A DNA stretch of 64,000 nucleotides from Branchiostoma lanceolatum. Lineage: Eukaryota; Chordata; Leptocardii; Amphioxiformes; Branchiostomatidae. The notes under the pieces were generated by a model, which did not search any database, had not been told where the DNA came from, and saw nothing but the letters and a program-made list of their open reading frames with translations. The position numbers and the translations under genes are program-made. The stretch covers positions 7,356,501 to 7,420,500 of the forward strand of contig NC_089724.1 in NCBI RefSeq assembly GCF_035083965.1, written 5' to 3'. Positions 45,600 through 57,356 of the stretch are shown here, one piece after another. How positions within the stretch are numbered: position 1 is the first letter of the stretch; the number at the start of each line of letters is the position of its first letter.

Positions 45600-47165
45600 G
45601 AACTCACTGAAAATTGTCGCTGGGGTTTTTGTAGGCTTGCAAAACTAAGGAGATCATTGTACGGCACGTTTTTGGAAGGTTTAAAAATGCTCAGAGTATA
45701 ATGAAGTTATTACGCAAATGAGCTAGACAGTGTTAGTAAATGTCTCAATACCATAAAGATTTCAGAATTTTTTAATTTCCGTTCTTTTGGCCCTTATATT
45801 GCTTTTGGCCCTTTAATTAAAGAAACATCAAACATGGAATTCTCAAGAGACATCTGATTCCACATTCTTTAATCATAATGGTCTTGCCCTAGCGGTTCCT
45901 TCCCAAACACTGTAATGTGCATGATGATGGCAGACATGCCAGTGTATGCCGGCGCGTGCACGTTAATTTCAGCCGACACACGCCGTGCCGACCGTGTAAT
46001 GATGGCGTAATAACAGATGCCGAAGTACAGATTGATGGGGGAAAGAAGACACGGCCGTCAAACCCCCCCACCCATACCGCTCGTTACCTGTACCCCTGCC
46101 AGCTGCCGACATGTATCAAAATGTCGTTCGCGGTTACGACGTTGTCCCCGAAAAGCGGCCAGTTGCGTCGGGTTGCAGAGTCTAGGGAAGTGACGTAGAA
46201 AATTGCATCGAAACACTTGCGTCAGCTCAGGTATACTATAACTGTTAACTATAAGTGTCGTCCGTAAGTGTGAAACATAAATGTCAACTTGAAAGCCACA
46301 ATTCTCAAGGAATTGACAATAGAATGAAATTTCAAAGCATGTGTAAATATATTTACAAATGTAGATTTTAGTGGGATATTAGTATTCTATTAAGCTGATA
46401 TGGCTGTTGCCATGGAAATATCAAAGAAGATTATCATCATGCTTGTAATCCTCATTATACAGCTTAACAACCTGATGCACTTTCATAATATGTTACATTA
46501 TATATATTTTCAACTTAATGAAGTCATGACTATTTCATGAATGTAGCATTTTGTATCCAATTATTTGCCAGAAGTCAAGACTCAGAGTACACTTTATAAT
46601 AATCGTACACCCCCGCTGCCCTGAAAATTGAATTTGTTTGAAGCTACGAACATCACCCATTTTCAATTCCAGGCTGGCTGATAAGATTATTTGTAAGTGA
46701 GCCGTATGGTCAAAACTCAATTAGGGCCTGAACTTGGCTTTGTGCCTTCTTCTTACCCCAAGTTCAAACAAAGTCAGGTCATACATTATGTATAAAACTG
46801 ATTCGAAGGGAAAGATCTACATGTAATATATTGTCTGTGTGTCAATGAAAATTTTTTTGCAAGTATCTGTAGAGCCTGATCTGTAATATTCTGTACAGCC
46901 GGTATAACCCCCCCTTTGGTGTGACGTACCAGCTTAAAGTATAATGTATCTGAATAGGATTCCATAAGTTAGATTTTGTGGTAGATATTTGGCATTAGCA
47001 AAATACTCCATTATGAAAAGTGAAGGATACCATTTTGCATGATCTAGGACTGGTTATTATAAACGCCAGTAACATTACAATGTAGTTTATTTTTGATGGT
47101 CACTTTCACTGGTCAGAAATCATTAATTGTACTGATCCATTTGAAAGACTGTAAGTGCATGAAAA
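45600..47165. other. Gene-free stretch
   Basis: The plus-strand frame at 45917-46198 (93 codons, CG-rich) has no recognisable domain. Nothing else stands out. Confidence 0.35.
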
Positions 47166-47168
47166 TAG

Positions 47169-47243
47169 TAGCCTGGAATCCAAACCGATTATAGCTCGGG
47201 CCTCCCGAGTCTCCTCACTATAATAAGTTTGGATTCCAGGCTA
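47169..47243. mobile_element. 75-bp TAGCCTGGAATCC MITE, second copy
   Basis: Ends TAGCCTGGAATCCAAAC and GTTTGGATTCCAGGCTA are exact complements. The flanks TGAAAATAG and TGAAAATGC agree at seven of nine bases, in line with the 9-bp duplication at 24335. Confidence 0.8.
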
Positions 47244-47281
47244 TGAAAATGCCCCAGTTTTTAATATTTCAGCAAGGTTTC

Positions 47282-47689
47282 TAGGGGTGGATACCGGTTC
47301 GCTGGACCTGATTCGGACCTTTATAACATCCAAGAACCGAGTCCAAAAAACCTGAAAACAAAAAACCCGAGTCCAAAAAAAACTGAACAAAGAACAAATA
47401 TATTTGTCTATTTTGTTGGATAAAAAGCGTTTTGAGTCTTCCCTGTGACAAAAAAGGCATTTAAAATAAGTGCAACATTCAAATATCAAATACTGGTTTA
47501 TCTTGAAAGTCTTCTCACCAAGAAACTTTTATAGTCGTGCGTGTCAGTATTAATTCTCTATGCTTAATATTGGTCTAATAAAACAAAACATCAACTGGAC
47601 AGGATTAGGTCCAGGTTCAGGTCCGGACTTGAACCTAAATCTCTGGACCTAAACTTGGACCTTATTAAGCCGATCGGTATCCACCCCTA
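47282..47689. mobile_element. hAT-like MITE, second copy
   Basis: Ends TAGGGGTGGATACCGGTT and GATCGGTATCCACCCCTA. The flanking octamers AAGGTTTC and ATGGTTTC differ at one base. Collinear with 11019-11439. Confidence 0.9.
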
Positions 47690-49130
47690 ATGGTTTCTCA
47701 TACCCACTCCATTCTCAGATTTAGATTATAAACCTAACCTAATACATATTCCATAGTACAAGCGCACCCACGTACACCAGATAGACTAATTGGAATATAG
47801 ATCTTTTTTCAGCCTCGTCTATATTAATATTGTGGCGTAGCAGAAAAGAAACAGCTGTCGTAAGCTCGGCGCGTCAGTTTCTGTTCCAGACGCCGTTGAT
47901 ATTCCTTGCCTAGCGAATCTGTACGTGGATAGAATTTCTGCTAAACTTCTGATATATATTACGATATCATGACTACTATGTGATAATGGTATTGAGTCAT
48001 ATAGATTAGAACATATCCATGTGTAGTCTGATATATTATTTATATTACCGACATGAAAAATGGCATACAGTGTAGTTTGTGGCAACTGTGTGTGTGTGTG
48101 TGCGTGTGTTTCTGGATTTTGTTGTCAGCATAACTCAAGAACCTCTTGATGGATTACGATGATATTTTGTATGTGTGTAAGTCTTGGAAAGACAAAGGTC
48201 AAGGTCGCTTTTGGGTCCCCTGGTAGATGACCTTAGTACTGAAGCAGAACATTGGTTTTTTGTCCTGGACATGCTATGGCCTTGTTTCACATGTTTTTTT
48301 TTACACTCCTGTTGTGTCTGCATCATTGCTTTCATGAGCTGATGATGTTACGAATATGAGGGCAGTCCAAACTGTTTTATTACATTATATACGTACACAT
48401 TTACAGGCATACTGTTACATTAGGCTAGTATTATGCTATTATAAATCATTTGCTGTACATCCCAGAGCCCCATGTAAAATTTACTACCTTGTAGCATTGC
48501 AGCGTTACGCCGTTACATTTCCAGTGGGTTGTTACATGTATATCTATAAATATGTATATCATATTATATGCGTCTCCCATGTGTGTGATTCATATATGTC
48601 AGTCATGGGTGCTGCATTTGTGGTATTGTCTTCCAGTTATGATTATTGATTATAGTTTACGTAGGGAATTATTCAACAATTTAGGAAGACAAGGTACTGT
48701 GCTCACTTGAAATAATGCTGCCAAGATTTTAAGGGATTCATCCTGTAATGTTTCATACAGTATATAGTGCATTCAGTACAGCCAAGACAGCCATATTATA
48801 TGTAGTACAGGTATACTACGAAATTACATTACAATTTATTTTATTCTGAAATGACTAATTATTGATTCAGAATTAGAATATTGTGCTTCTAGTTAGTCTA
48901 TATTTATGACTGTATGCAAATGGATATGAAGAAGTCTGAAATATTTAGGCTTAACGTAATTCATAAACATTTTCGGAAGTTGAAAGTCCATTAAATTTTC
49001 AGACTTTCACTAAATAACTGCACTTCTTAGCCCATGTTACACAAGCTGTTGCTGCCAGGGGCTAATCAATCCCCTCCCCTCTTGGAGGCCAGTCATGATC
49101 CGTTCGGCCAGTTGCTGGCCAGGCGATTTA
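47690..49130. other. Gene-free stretch with one repeat copy
   Basis: A minus-orientation copy of the 3' part of the 49850-50880 repeat lies at about 48090-48270: a GT run, then CTCTTGATGGATTACGATGA. The rest has no recognisable content. Confidence 0.4.
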
Positions 49131-49132
49131 GT

Positions 49133-49313
49133 CCCGATTTACACACGCGTTTTTGAGTGAACTTGAAGTCGACTCAGGGCTGTCTGTGCAAGGAGAACCC
49201 TAGGCTACTCAAGTAGCGTTTACTAGTAGGAAAACTCCACTTGAGCAGCCAAAAGCTCCCCACACACAGCCCCGAGTCGACACCGAAAACTTGTGTGTAA
49301 ATCGGGCCTTTGT
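49133..49313. mobile_element. CCCGATTTACACAC-ended MITE
   Basis: Ends CCCGATTTACACACGCG and GTGTGTAAATCGGG. Just inside are GTCGACTC and GAGTCGAC. The interior TACTCAAGTAGC is shared with a copy at the right end of 60112-61073. Confidence 0.7.
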
Positions 49314-49849
49314 CAGGCTAAGGCCCTTTTGCTGACTGAAGGTGTTCAATCCGTCCCAAAACAATAGAAATCTACAGAGTGACTCCATGGCCAGTGGTGT
49401 ATGTCAGGCTGTCTGTTCTATGTAATGAGAATCGATGGTGAATGTGTTTTTGATTGTCCTACTGGCACCTGTGGTGACTCACCTAGGCCTGACTGTCCTC
49501 AGACTACACTTTGGGGACTTCTGTAGCGTTGTTCTTGGAATGACCATGGCATTTTCTAACTTGATTTAAATTATAAGTAAGTGTAGGTATTTAACTCCAT
49601 TTGAGCCCAGAATATGCAATTTTGAATACTTTAGGAAAAAAAAATAGCCTCCAAAACTCTATTAGATTTAAAGACCTGCATAAAAGGGGAAGTTCAATTC
49701 AATATTCTCTAGCCAGTTTTCATGTTATTTGGCCCAGAAATGAAATTTGTGATGCCCTTTTTTGTATTGATAAATTTTGGAAAAAATATCAGAAAGAAAC
49801 TTCAAACACCCACAAGAAACAAGAGTTCCACGACCTCATATCTCCATGA

Positions 49850-50880
49850 ACAATTCTATTCATGCAAATAACTTACACATTTGCATAAGATATGCTTGGT
49901 CGTAAACACCTTTATCTAACTTACATATGTTGCAATATTGACAGGTCTATAATTTTTCAATTAGATGAATTATGGTGTTTTGCATTAATTATGCAAATAA
50001 GGAATTTATTTGCATAATTGGTATCTGTTGATGCTCCACTGTCCATAAACTACATATATATATGTTACATGTATTTGAGTCTGATAATGGAAAACACTGC
50101 AAATATAGGTTTTCCTCATTAGCTATGCAAATTAAGTCCCAATTAGCATAATTTGCACTTCATTGTGTATATCTCTGTCTAAGCTACCTGCATACTAAGT
50201 ATCATATTGACAATCCTATAATTTTCCAATTAGATGAGATATGGTGTTTTGCATTAATTATGCAAATTAGGAATTTATTTGCATAATCGGTGTCTGTTGA
50301 TGCTCCACTTTCCATAAACTACATACGTTACATGTATTTGAGTCTGATAATGGAAAACACTGCAAATATAGGTTTTCCTCATTAGCTATGCAAATTAAGT
50401 CCCAATTAGCATAATTTGCACTTCATTGTGTATATGTCTATCTAAGCTACCTACATACTAAATATAATGGAAATCGGTTGTTCCTTTGTTCAGTTATTCT
50501 CCTTAGAAGATTTTCACAAAAACGCCCCTGCAGTTCCAGAGGAAGCTGCTAGGGGGCCCAAACCTACACCACTTCTTTGTTACATCACAAGCTATCTGCC
50601 ACCCAAAAATCAAGACCACAGCACGTCCAGGTCAAAAGATACAAAAATTGAAGTTCCGCTGCAGTACCAAGGTCACATACCAGGGGGCCCAAAATCGACC
50701 TTGAACTTCGGCTTCACAACACCGCCCACATACCAAATATCATCGTAATCCATCAAGAGGTTCCTGAGTTATGCTGACTACAGTAGTGCGGAAACACAAA
50801 CAGACAAACAGACAAACACACACACAGACACACCCAAAACAATATCTCCATTTTTCATGGAGATAATAACAGTTATGAAA
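49850..50880 (+). repeat. Composite repeat: two 264-bp units and a terminal hairpin
   Basis: Two direct units, 49913-50176 and 50177-50440, share TTTTGCATTAATTATGCAAA, GATGCTCCACT and ATGCAAATTAAGTCCCAATT. A partial third unit leads into a unique part, an (ACAGACAA)-like run and a terminal hairpin ATCTCC/GGAGAT at 50846-50865. The 3' part recurs inverted at 48090-48270. The end hairpin recalls Helitron-like elements, but the expected CTRR end is not clear. Confidence 0.6.
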
Positions 50881-51062
50881 AATAGTATGTATATGGGTGA
50901 CCAGGTGTCCTTGGCCAAAATAGGGACATTACACTTTTTTTACAGCCTTGTGCTTTTAAAAATCTCTCCTGCCACTGAATAACCAATGTATGACCAAAGA
51001 AGAAAACACCAGATTGAAGCAGATTATGATCAGATAAAAGCAATATGCTTTGCTTCCCCTAG

Positions 51063-51305
51063 CCTCTACCAGGCTCCGCGCGATCGCTGGGAAAATAGTA
51101 GAAATCGGCCAAATAGAGTGAATAGTATGCCAGGGGTAGTCTGCTATACAGTGAAGCTCAATACGGACAATAGGCGATCTACGGAGCCTGTGCGGAGTCC
51201 ATAGATCGCCTATTCAGCTTCACTGTATAGCGGACTACCCCTGGCATACTTACGCTATTTGGTCGATTTCTACTATTTTCCCAGCGATCGCGCGGAGCCT
51301 TGTGG
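51063..51305. mobile_element. 243-bp palindromic MITE
   Basis: The arms (about 51063-51176 and 51190-51305) pair over more than 100 bases with few mismatches. They include GCGATCGC, AAAATAGTAGAAATCG and CTACCCCTGGCATAC. The direct repeat TTGCTTCCCCTA flanks both ends. No coding frame. Confidence 0.8.
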
Positions 51306-52126
51306 AGGCCTTGCTTCCCCTACAGCAGACAGGAAATACTATATCATGGTACCAGCACAACCATGGGAGACTGTGCATAAACGTTAAATGAAAAATAATG
51401 TCCTAACCACAAATCAGATCTACTGTAAAATGGGAAATGTGTCAGATTAAGGTTCAGTGCCGTTAACCACAAATCAGATTTACTGTAAAATGGGAAATGT
51501 TTGCAGTGGTTTTATGTTTGCATTTTTCACGGTGACCTCTTTTCCACAAACTTTTTCTCTTATACAGTAAAACTGACAGATTTAGGACATTATGTCATTT
51601 ACCGTGATTTACCAAACGCGAACTTGAAACCACTGCGAATGCCGTTTTTCTCCTTTCCACAAAATTAGATCCCTGCCTTTACGGTATCATGTGTCTGATT
51701 TATCCAGAGGAAACCTCATGAATTTGCGGCTAGGAATTTTCCTCCGTCGCTGGCGTGATTTGCGAGGTGATAAGTGTGTATGTGCTAGATGGTCACCAAT
51801 CACTGCGGATTGAATCAGTGTGCGAGGGGGGGCAATTTAAGGCTGTTACGCTGGAGAAATTGTACGCGGCAGTGACGCAGGTGTGGGAATGTGGCAGGGA
51901 TCGATACGGGGTCGGGGAGGTCGCCGGGCAGTGGGATTGAATCTGTGGTGTTTCATTTCGAAGTTGTGATTTTAAATGGAAGATGAGATATTAATGTCTA
52001 CCTGAGGATGTCCAAGGTTGCGATAAAGTACACATTGTGTATGCTCGGTTGTATTATTAAGTCAATAAAGAAGATGCATTCTGACACTGACAATTGCCCT
52101 GCTAGCTTGGGAGCAGATACATATGC

Positions 52127-52488
52127 CACAGTAGAGATGGCGATTCAGGACAATCGGCGATTGTCCTAGGACACTGATCGCGATCGCCGTTTGTCCTAGG
52201 ACAATCAGCGATTCTACTAGTAGAGATTGCAATCGCAATCTGTCCTAGGACAAACGGCGATTCTAGTTGGACAAATTCTGTGATCGCGATCTGTCCTAGG
52301 ACAATCAGCGATTCTACTAGTAGAGATTGCGATCGCAATCTGTCCTAGGACAAACAGGGATTCTACTTGGACAAATTCTGATTAGATGGAAATGCTTTGG
52401 AAAATAGAATGTCCAAGGACAAATGGCGATCGCGATCTGTCCTAGGACAATCGCCGATTGTCCTGAATCGCCATCTCTACTGTAACAC
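52127..52488. mobile_element. MITE with CAGTAGAGATGG ends and internal duplications
   Basis: The ends CAGTAGAGATGGCGATTCAG and CTGAATCGCCATCTCTACTG are exact complements and continue into GGACAATCGGCGATTGTCCT. Inside, a unit of about 100 bp with CTACTAGTAGAGATTGC, GCAATCTGTCCTAGGACAAA and TTGGACAAATTCTG is repeated. The words TGTCCTAGGACA and GCGATCGC are each self-complementary. Confidence 0.8.
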
Positions 52489-52544
52489 ATACATGTACTG
52501 TTTGTCTGAAAATAATTTCATCAGATCGGTAGAACATTGGATAT

Positions 52545-52745
52545 TGGAGCTTTCCTTTTACACAACCAGTAATGTCCCTTGCCACGTTTGGAATTGTGTT
52601 CTCGCCGCAAAAGCGTCACCTCCTTCGGCTACTTATAGCGGTGAGAAGCAGTACTCCAGTCAGAAGCTCTGAGGAAGGTGTCTGACAGACATTGAAACAT
52701 AAGCAGGTGAGAGACATTTACTGGTTGTGTAAAAGGAAAACTACA
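52545..52745 (+). mobile_element. Second Penelope-like terminus with a hammerhead-like core
   Basis: Arms 52551-52576 and 52712-52738 are near-perfect complements (TTTTACACAACCAGTAA). Before the right arm the sequence reads CTGAGGA (52669-52675), a stem of about seven pairs (GTGTCT/AGACAT), then GAAAC (52694-52698). That fits the hammerhead core CUGANGA - stem II - GAAA. The layout matches the Penelope-like remnant at 22366. No endonuclease text is seen here. Confidence 0.45.
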
Positions 52746-53825
52746 ATATTCTGTACTGTTCATGTTCTCAAAGCCAGTGTACGTAGCTAGGTAACCACTT
52801 ACATGCCTGCACCAAGTGACTTCATCCTGTGTAACATTGGGCACTTGAAACTTCTGGCCTAAGCTCCAGGAAAATTAGTAGTGTTTCATCCACTTTGATA
52901 AGATTTAGAATTTTCAAAGAACCCAATTTCTCAAGAAAGCCAGTCTAGGCTCCTTAGCTTGCCCCAATCTAAACAAAGCGTAAGTTTGTTATCAGTGCAG
53001 ACTTGTCTGAGTTAATTATAACTCCTGAATGCCTATATGATTACATGCATATGTATGTAACTTCAAGGTTACAATTTTCACCCCAGTCCAGTGCAGTCTC
53101 TACAAACCGGAAATTTACTTATTGGGAAGGACAAAATTTTCACCCCATCCATATGCATCCAAATAATCTGAACATCATGATTTGAAACTGGTGAACCTGT
53201 ATGTTTGAAAGCTTGAAATGATGGAGATTTAACATTGGAAATTAACAATGTGGGCACACAAACATTGAGTGGGACTGAAAAAAAATTTAACCCAGTAAGC
53301 ATGCGTTAGTATCACACATTTGTGCTTGGTCCATAATGATATAATGTTGTATTGTGCTACTAGTACTAGTATATGAATTATGATGTACTAGTATCACTCC
53401 AGTCCCAGCCATTTCACCATTCTACAATTAGGCTTGTACCCTACAGTAATGTGCATGTTCAACGTAGGCTAAAATTTTATCATGTTCAACGTTGGCTAAA
53501 ACTAGAAAATGCAAGGCCCCATATGACCCTAGCAGGATAACATGTACATGTACACGTAATCACCCTGCTCTCATCAGAATTCAGACGGGGTGCTATGGCG
53601 CCATGGGACAGGCGTGCTCACAAAGGTGGAAAGCTAATCACAGGAAAGGATTGCTCCGTAGTACATCGAAACAAATCGTTTTGAATTTTAAGTTGTCAAG
53701 AGGTTTTATAGCATAATTTCAATGTAAAATATGTACAAATGATGTTGTTTTTTAAATGGCTAAATGTTGCAACACATTTATAATGCAAAATTGGAAAGAA
53801 CGTAATAGAATGTACATTGTATACA
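52746..53825. other. Gene-free stretch
   Basis: Short chance frames only, and no repeat copies. Confidence 0.35.
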
Positions 53826-54138
53826 TATCAGGACTCGAAAAACTGGGTGCATGTGGACTTTTGTGCACCCAAAATTGGAGCAGTACACTAGTGCACCTAC
53901 CGTATATTTTTGTAGGCTATAGGGTAAAGGTATTATATTGCAGAATATTCTTGAAATTTAAGTATCAGGAAAAGCAACATAACCTTTGTGGTACTTTGTT
54001 TGATGTATTACTTGTTTAAAATTCTTCATGTTAGACATTATTGTTAGAGAAGAAGGGTTTGTTGTATATACAATTTGCTGACATTCTCTACTTTATGTTG
54101 TGCACCCAAAATTCTTTCTGTGCACCTAACTTTATGGT

Positions 54139-56400
54139 CTCCCCATGATCATATACCTATTAATACTAAAACTACAAATGTAGGTCACAATTTCGCCCTT
54201 TTAAAGATTCCGAGGTCCGCTCTTTCGGACAATGGATTTCGTCACACCCGTGGACAGAAGTTTTTGATGCCCATGATATCCAGAGTAAAGTTAATACCTT
54301 CTATCAAACTCTTCAAAGGAGAATAGACCTCCATTTTCCTATGAAATCTGTTGTTAAGCACAATTCAGACAAAGAATGGGTTACCCCTCAAATTAAATCT
54401 CTTATCAAGAGAAGACAACAAGCTTTTCATTCCCGCAATATGATATTATATAGAAAGCTAAGGAACCGTGTGAACCGATTGTGTACGAAGGCAAGGAAAA
54501 GACATTATGTTCATAAGATACATGTTTTAAAGAAGGAGAATCCAGCAAGATGGCACATGTCTATACGAAACATTCTTAATGTCCGCCGTAATGTATCAGT
54601 GTCTGTTCCCAGCAGTTCACCTCTAACTGACAAAGAGATCGCTGCTGCGATCAATCGCCACTTTTCAGACATTGTGAACCAACTTCCATGTCTTGATTTC
54701 GAATCGTTGCCGTCTTACCTGCCTTCTCCTTCAAAACCGCCGCATATTCATTCGTATGAAGTTTATGAAATTTTGAAACGCCTTGATGCCAGGAAAAGTT
54801 GTGGTCCGGATAACATTTCCCCCAAAATCGTCAAAACGTTTGCTGTTGAATTAAGTGACATTCTTGCCCATCTTTTCAATTGCTCTTTGGAGGAGGGGCG
54901 TGTCCCCAAACAATGGAAGGAGGCTGTTATTTCTCCAATTCCAAAGAAAAGCCCAGCATCAGTAGAAAATCTACGACCTATATCACTTACGTCTGTCTTT
55001 ATAAAAACGTTCGAATCCTTTATTACTAAATGGGTTCTTCAAGACATAGACAAAGTTTTGGACCCCAACCAATATGGCAGCAGAAAGGGGCGCTCATCAG
55101 TTCACTACTTGATAAATTTGATCGACTCTATTCTTCGTGACGCTGAAACCCCCAAAACTGTTCAGACTGTTCTGTTAACTGATTTTAGCAAGGCGTACGA
55201 TAGAATCGATCATACTCTACTAATCCGTAAACTGTTGACTTGTGGTGTACGCACTTCAATCTTACCATGGATTTGTAGTTTTCTTAATGACCGTACACAG
55301 TGTGTTCGGTACCGAGGTGTAACATCGTTTTGGGAGAAAATTGCATCAGGAGTTCCACAAGGTACAAAATTAGGGCCTGTCCTCTTTTTAGTATATGTAA
55401 ATGATGCGATGCAATTTTTTCTTAACAGATGGAAGTATGTAGATGATCTAACGGTAAAAGAAAGTAGACTTTTCAGTGAACAATCTTCTATGCAGACAGC
55501 AATTAACCAACTGGACACATGGTCATCACAAAATTGTATGTCATTGAATGAAGATAAGTGTAAATTAATTTGTATCACTTTCATGAAGGATCCTACCCCT
55601 TCCCCTGTAATGTTACTGAATGGCAAAGCCATTCAGTACACTGAGGATGCCTGTATTTTGGGTGTTTGGATTTCTGCCGACATGAAATGGGGAAAACATG
55701 TCACAACAATCATAAAAAAAGCAAGCTCGCGCCTTTTCTGGCTTAAAAAGCTAAAACGCTCTGGTGTCTGCACTGAAGATCTTTGCGAAATTTATTTACT
55801 ATATGTCCGACCAGTCATAGAATATGCAGTCCCAGTATGGCACGCAGGTCTAACCACTGTACAATCCCACCAACTTGAACGCATTCAAAAACGTGCCCTC
55901 AGAATCATACTTGGCAATAATTATACTTCCTATGCTGACGCACTTTCAACTTTTAACCTCTGCACTTTAAAAGCAAGAAGGGAATCACTCTGTCTTAAGT
56001 TTGCAAAATCTCTGATGAATTCACCAACGTTTCGACCCTGGCTACCCCCCACCCGCAATAAAGTTCACAATATGGACTTAAAAGGGGGTTTCCAGCTTAG
56101 CATACCCTTTGTAAGATCTGACAGGTACAGGAACAGTGCCATTCCGTACTTGTCAAAACTCCTGAACAGCGTATTGTAACTTATACCTATTGTGTAATCA
56201 CCCTACTACCGTTTCTACATATCCTTGTTGTTCAGTTTTGGTTAGGTTTGTAAATATTGATGATATTTTGTACAGTTGTGTATTCCCTGAAACTGCGTAA
56301 TTCAGCCTTTTTACTTTGTATCATTAGGCTGCAATGTTGTTTTAGCGAGACTGTATGAATTTGCGAATAAAACCATTTATAAATTTCCAGTGTGTTTATA
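54139..56400 (+). mobile_element. 5'-truncated non-LTR retrotransposon (CR1/L2/Jockey group)
   Basis: The insert starts at the last endonuclease motif (HDHIPI, matching the family's SDHxPI) and continues through the reverse transcriptase frame to a 3' UTR containing AATAAAACCATTTATAAAT. One frameshift lies between the endonuclease tail and the main frame. The 5' two-fifths of a typical element are missing, so it cannot move by itself. Confidence 0.85.
54341..56179 (+). CDS. LINE reverse transcriptase ORF, 612 codons, intact frame
   Basis: The frame runs back in-register to about 54170 (DSEVRSFGQWISSHPWTEVF), so the ATG at 54341 is internal to a truncated polyprotein. Reverse transcriptase motifs in order: CGPDNISPKIVK, KQWKEAVISPIPKK, LRPISLTSVFIK, GSRKGRSSVHYL, LLTDFSKAYDRIDH, SGVPQGTKLGPVLFLVYVND, the catalytic YVDD (366-369), and PYLG-like ILGVWISADMKWGKH. 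The C-terminal segment IQKRALRIILG and a short tail follow. There is no RNase H and no full endonuclease. The lack of internal stops suggests a fairly recent insertion. The family (CR1, L2 or Jockey) is not resolved. Confidence 0.9.
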   Translation: MKSVVKHNSDKEWVTPQIKSLIKRRQQAFHSRNMILYRKLRNRVNRLCTKARKRHYVHKIHVLKKENPARWHMSIRNILNVRRNVSVSVPSSSPLTDKEIAAAINRHFSDIVNQLPCLDFESLPSYLPSPSKPPHIHSYEVYEILKRLDARKSCGPDNISPKIVKTFAVELSDILAHLFNCSLEEGRVPKQWKEAVISPIPKKSPASVENLRPISLTSVFIKTFESFITKWVLQDIDKVLDPNQYGSRKGRSSVHYLINLIDSILRDAETPKTVQTVLLTDFSKAYDRIDHTLLIRKLLTCGVRTSILPWICSFLNDRTQCVRYRGVTSFWEKIASGVPQGTKLGPVLFLVYVNDAMQFFLNRWKYVDDLTVKESRLFSEQSSMQTAINQLDTWSSQNCMSLNEDKCKLICITFMKDPTPSPVMLLNGKAIQYTEDACILGVWISADMKWGKHVTTIIKKASSRLFWLKKLKRSGVCTEDLCEIYLLYVRPVIEYAVPVWHAGLTTVQSHQLERIQKRALRIILGNNYTSYADALSTFNLCTLKARRESLCLKFAKSLMNSPTFRPWLPPTRNKVHNMDLKGGFQLSIPFVRSDRYRNSAIPYLSKLLNSVL

Positions 56401-57356
56401 TCCAAAAATGAATTTCGAGCCCTGTATATGCATATTAGACAGGTATAAGCCATTGGATACACTACTAGCTATTTTGTCAGTAACTGTTACTTTAATGATT
56501 TAGTTTACAATTTTGGGGATGATACCAGAGAGGCATGCCTGCGCTATAGATAGCTCAAAAATATCTATGACTCAGTCCATCGAAATTCCTTCGGGCTGTT
56601 TTGTCACTGACTCACCTGTGTCGCAACAATGTAAACAACTAACACAGATGGACTCAACCATTTTATAATTAGTCTAGGAGTTGTTATGGGAAGATTTTAT
56701 TCCATTAAATGCCACGTCTGCATTATTTACCCAATATCAATACATTGAATTAAGACCTTTATAGATCAATAGAATTCTAGTTTTATGTAGGATTAATCTG
56801 ATTCTGAAATTGTGCACCTCTATCCATGTTGTCTCCTGAACCAACCTGAATATGAGTGGAACATTCCATTGTATTGTTCAAAAGAGGAAGTAACTTCATA
56901 TCAGTATCAGAACTGCATACCAGTCCTGTACATTCTGTTGAATTTCTAACAAGGTAGCAAGGTAAGAAGATCTTGAAGAACTTGTTACTATTAAGGTGAG
57001 AAGAATTAGTTTTTATGTCTAAATTCTGTCAAGTTCGCGATCAGATTCTGCATACAGTGGCATATTTTCTTGCAGAATTCGAGTAACCCTACATTTGTAT
57101 ATCATGTGAATCATCGTCAACATTATATTATCATCGCTGCATGATGTCAAAGCTGAATGTAATATGAGGAAGTTAAACTGCAGAAGGCAAATCATATATA
57201 CTTGCTTTTGACACTGTGCACTTTCGAATTCAATACTCCCTGTGTTTGTTGATTGTTTATGACATGTCGAGACAGGCCTAGGATAGAATATTTAAAGATT
57301 TTTGGTAATTGTGAAAGCGCCATTATTGCTAAATTTTCGACACCTAACCTAACTTG

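Larger units (their letters stand above)
53829..56424. mobile_element. CAGGGCTCGAAAT-family MITE, copy 4, split by a LINE
   Basis: The left end CAGGACTCGAAAA is at 53829 and the right end AATTTCGAGCCCTG ends at 56424. The flanks CATAT and TATAT agree at four of five bases. The LINE occupies about 54139-56400. About two dozen bases of the MITE expected at the junction, including the subterminal GGTGCACCAGTGCACC, are missing. Confidence 0.85.

Noticed and set aside
45917..46198. 93-codon plus-strand frame in CG-rich sequence
   Set aside because: No recognisable domain and no supporting splice or promoter signals; left unannotated.
55210..55632. Minus-strand ORF of 140 codons
   Set aside because: Antisense shadow of the LINE reverse transcriptase frame.
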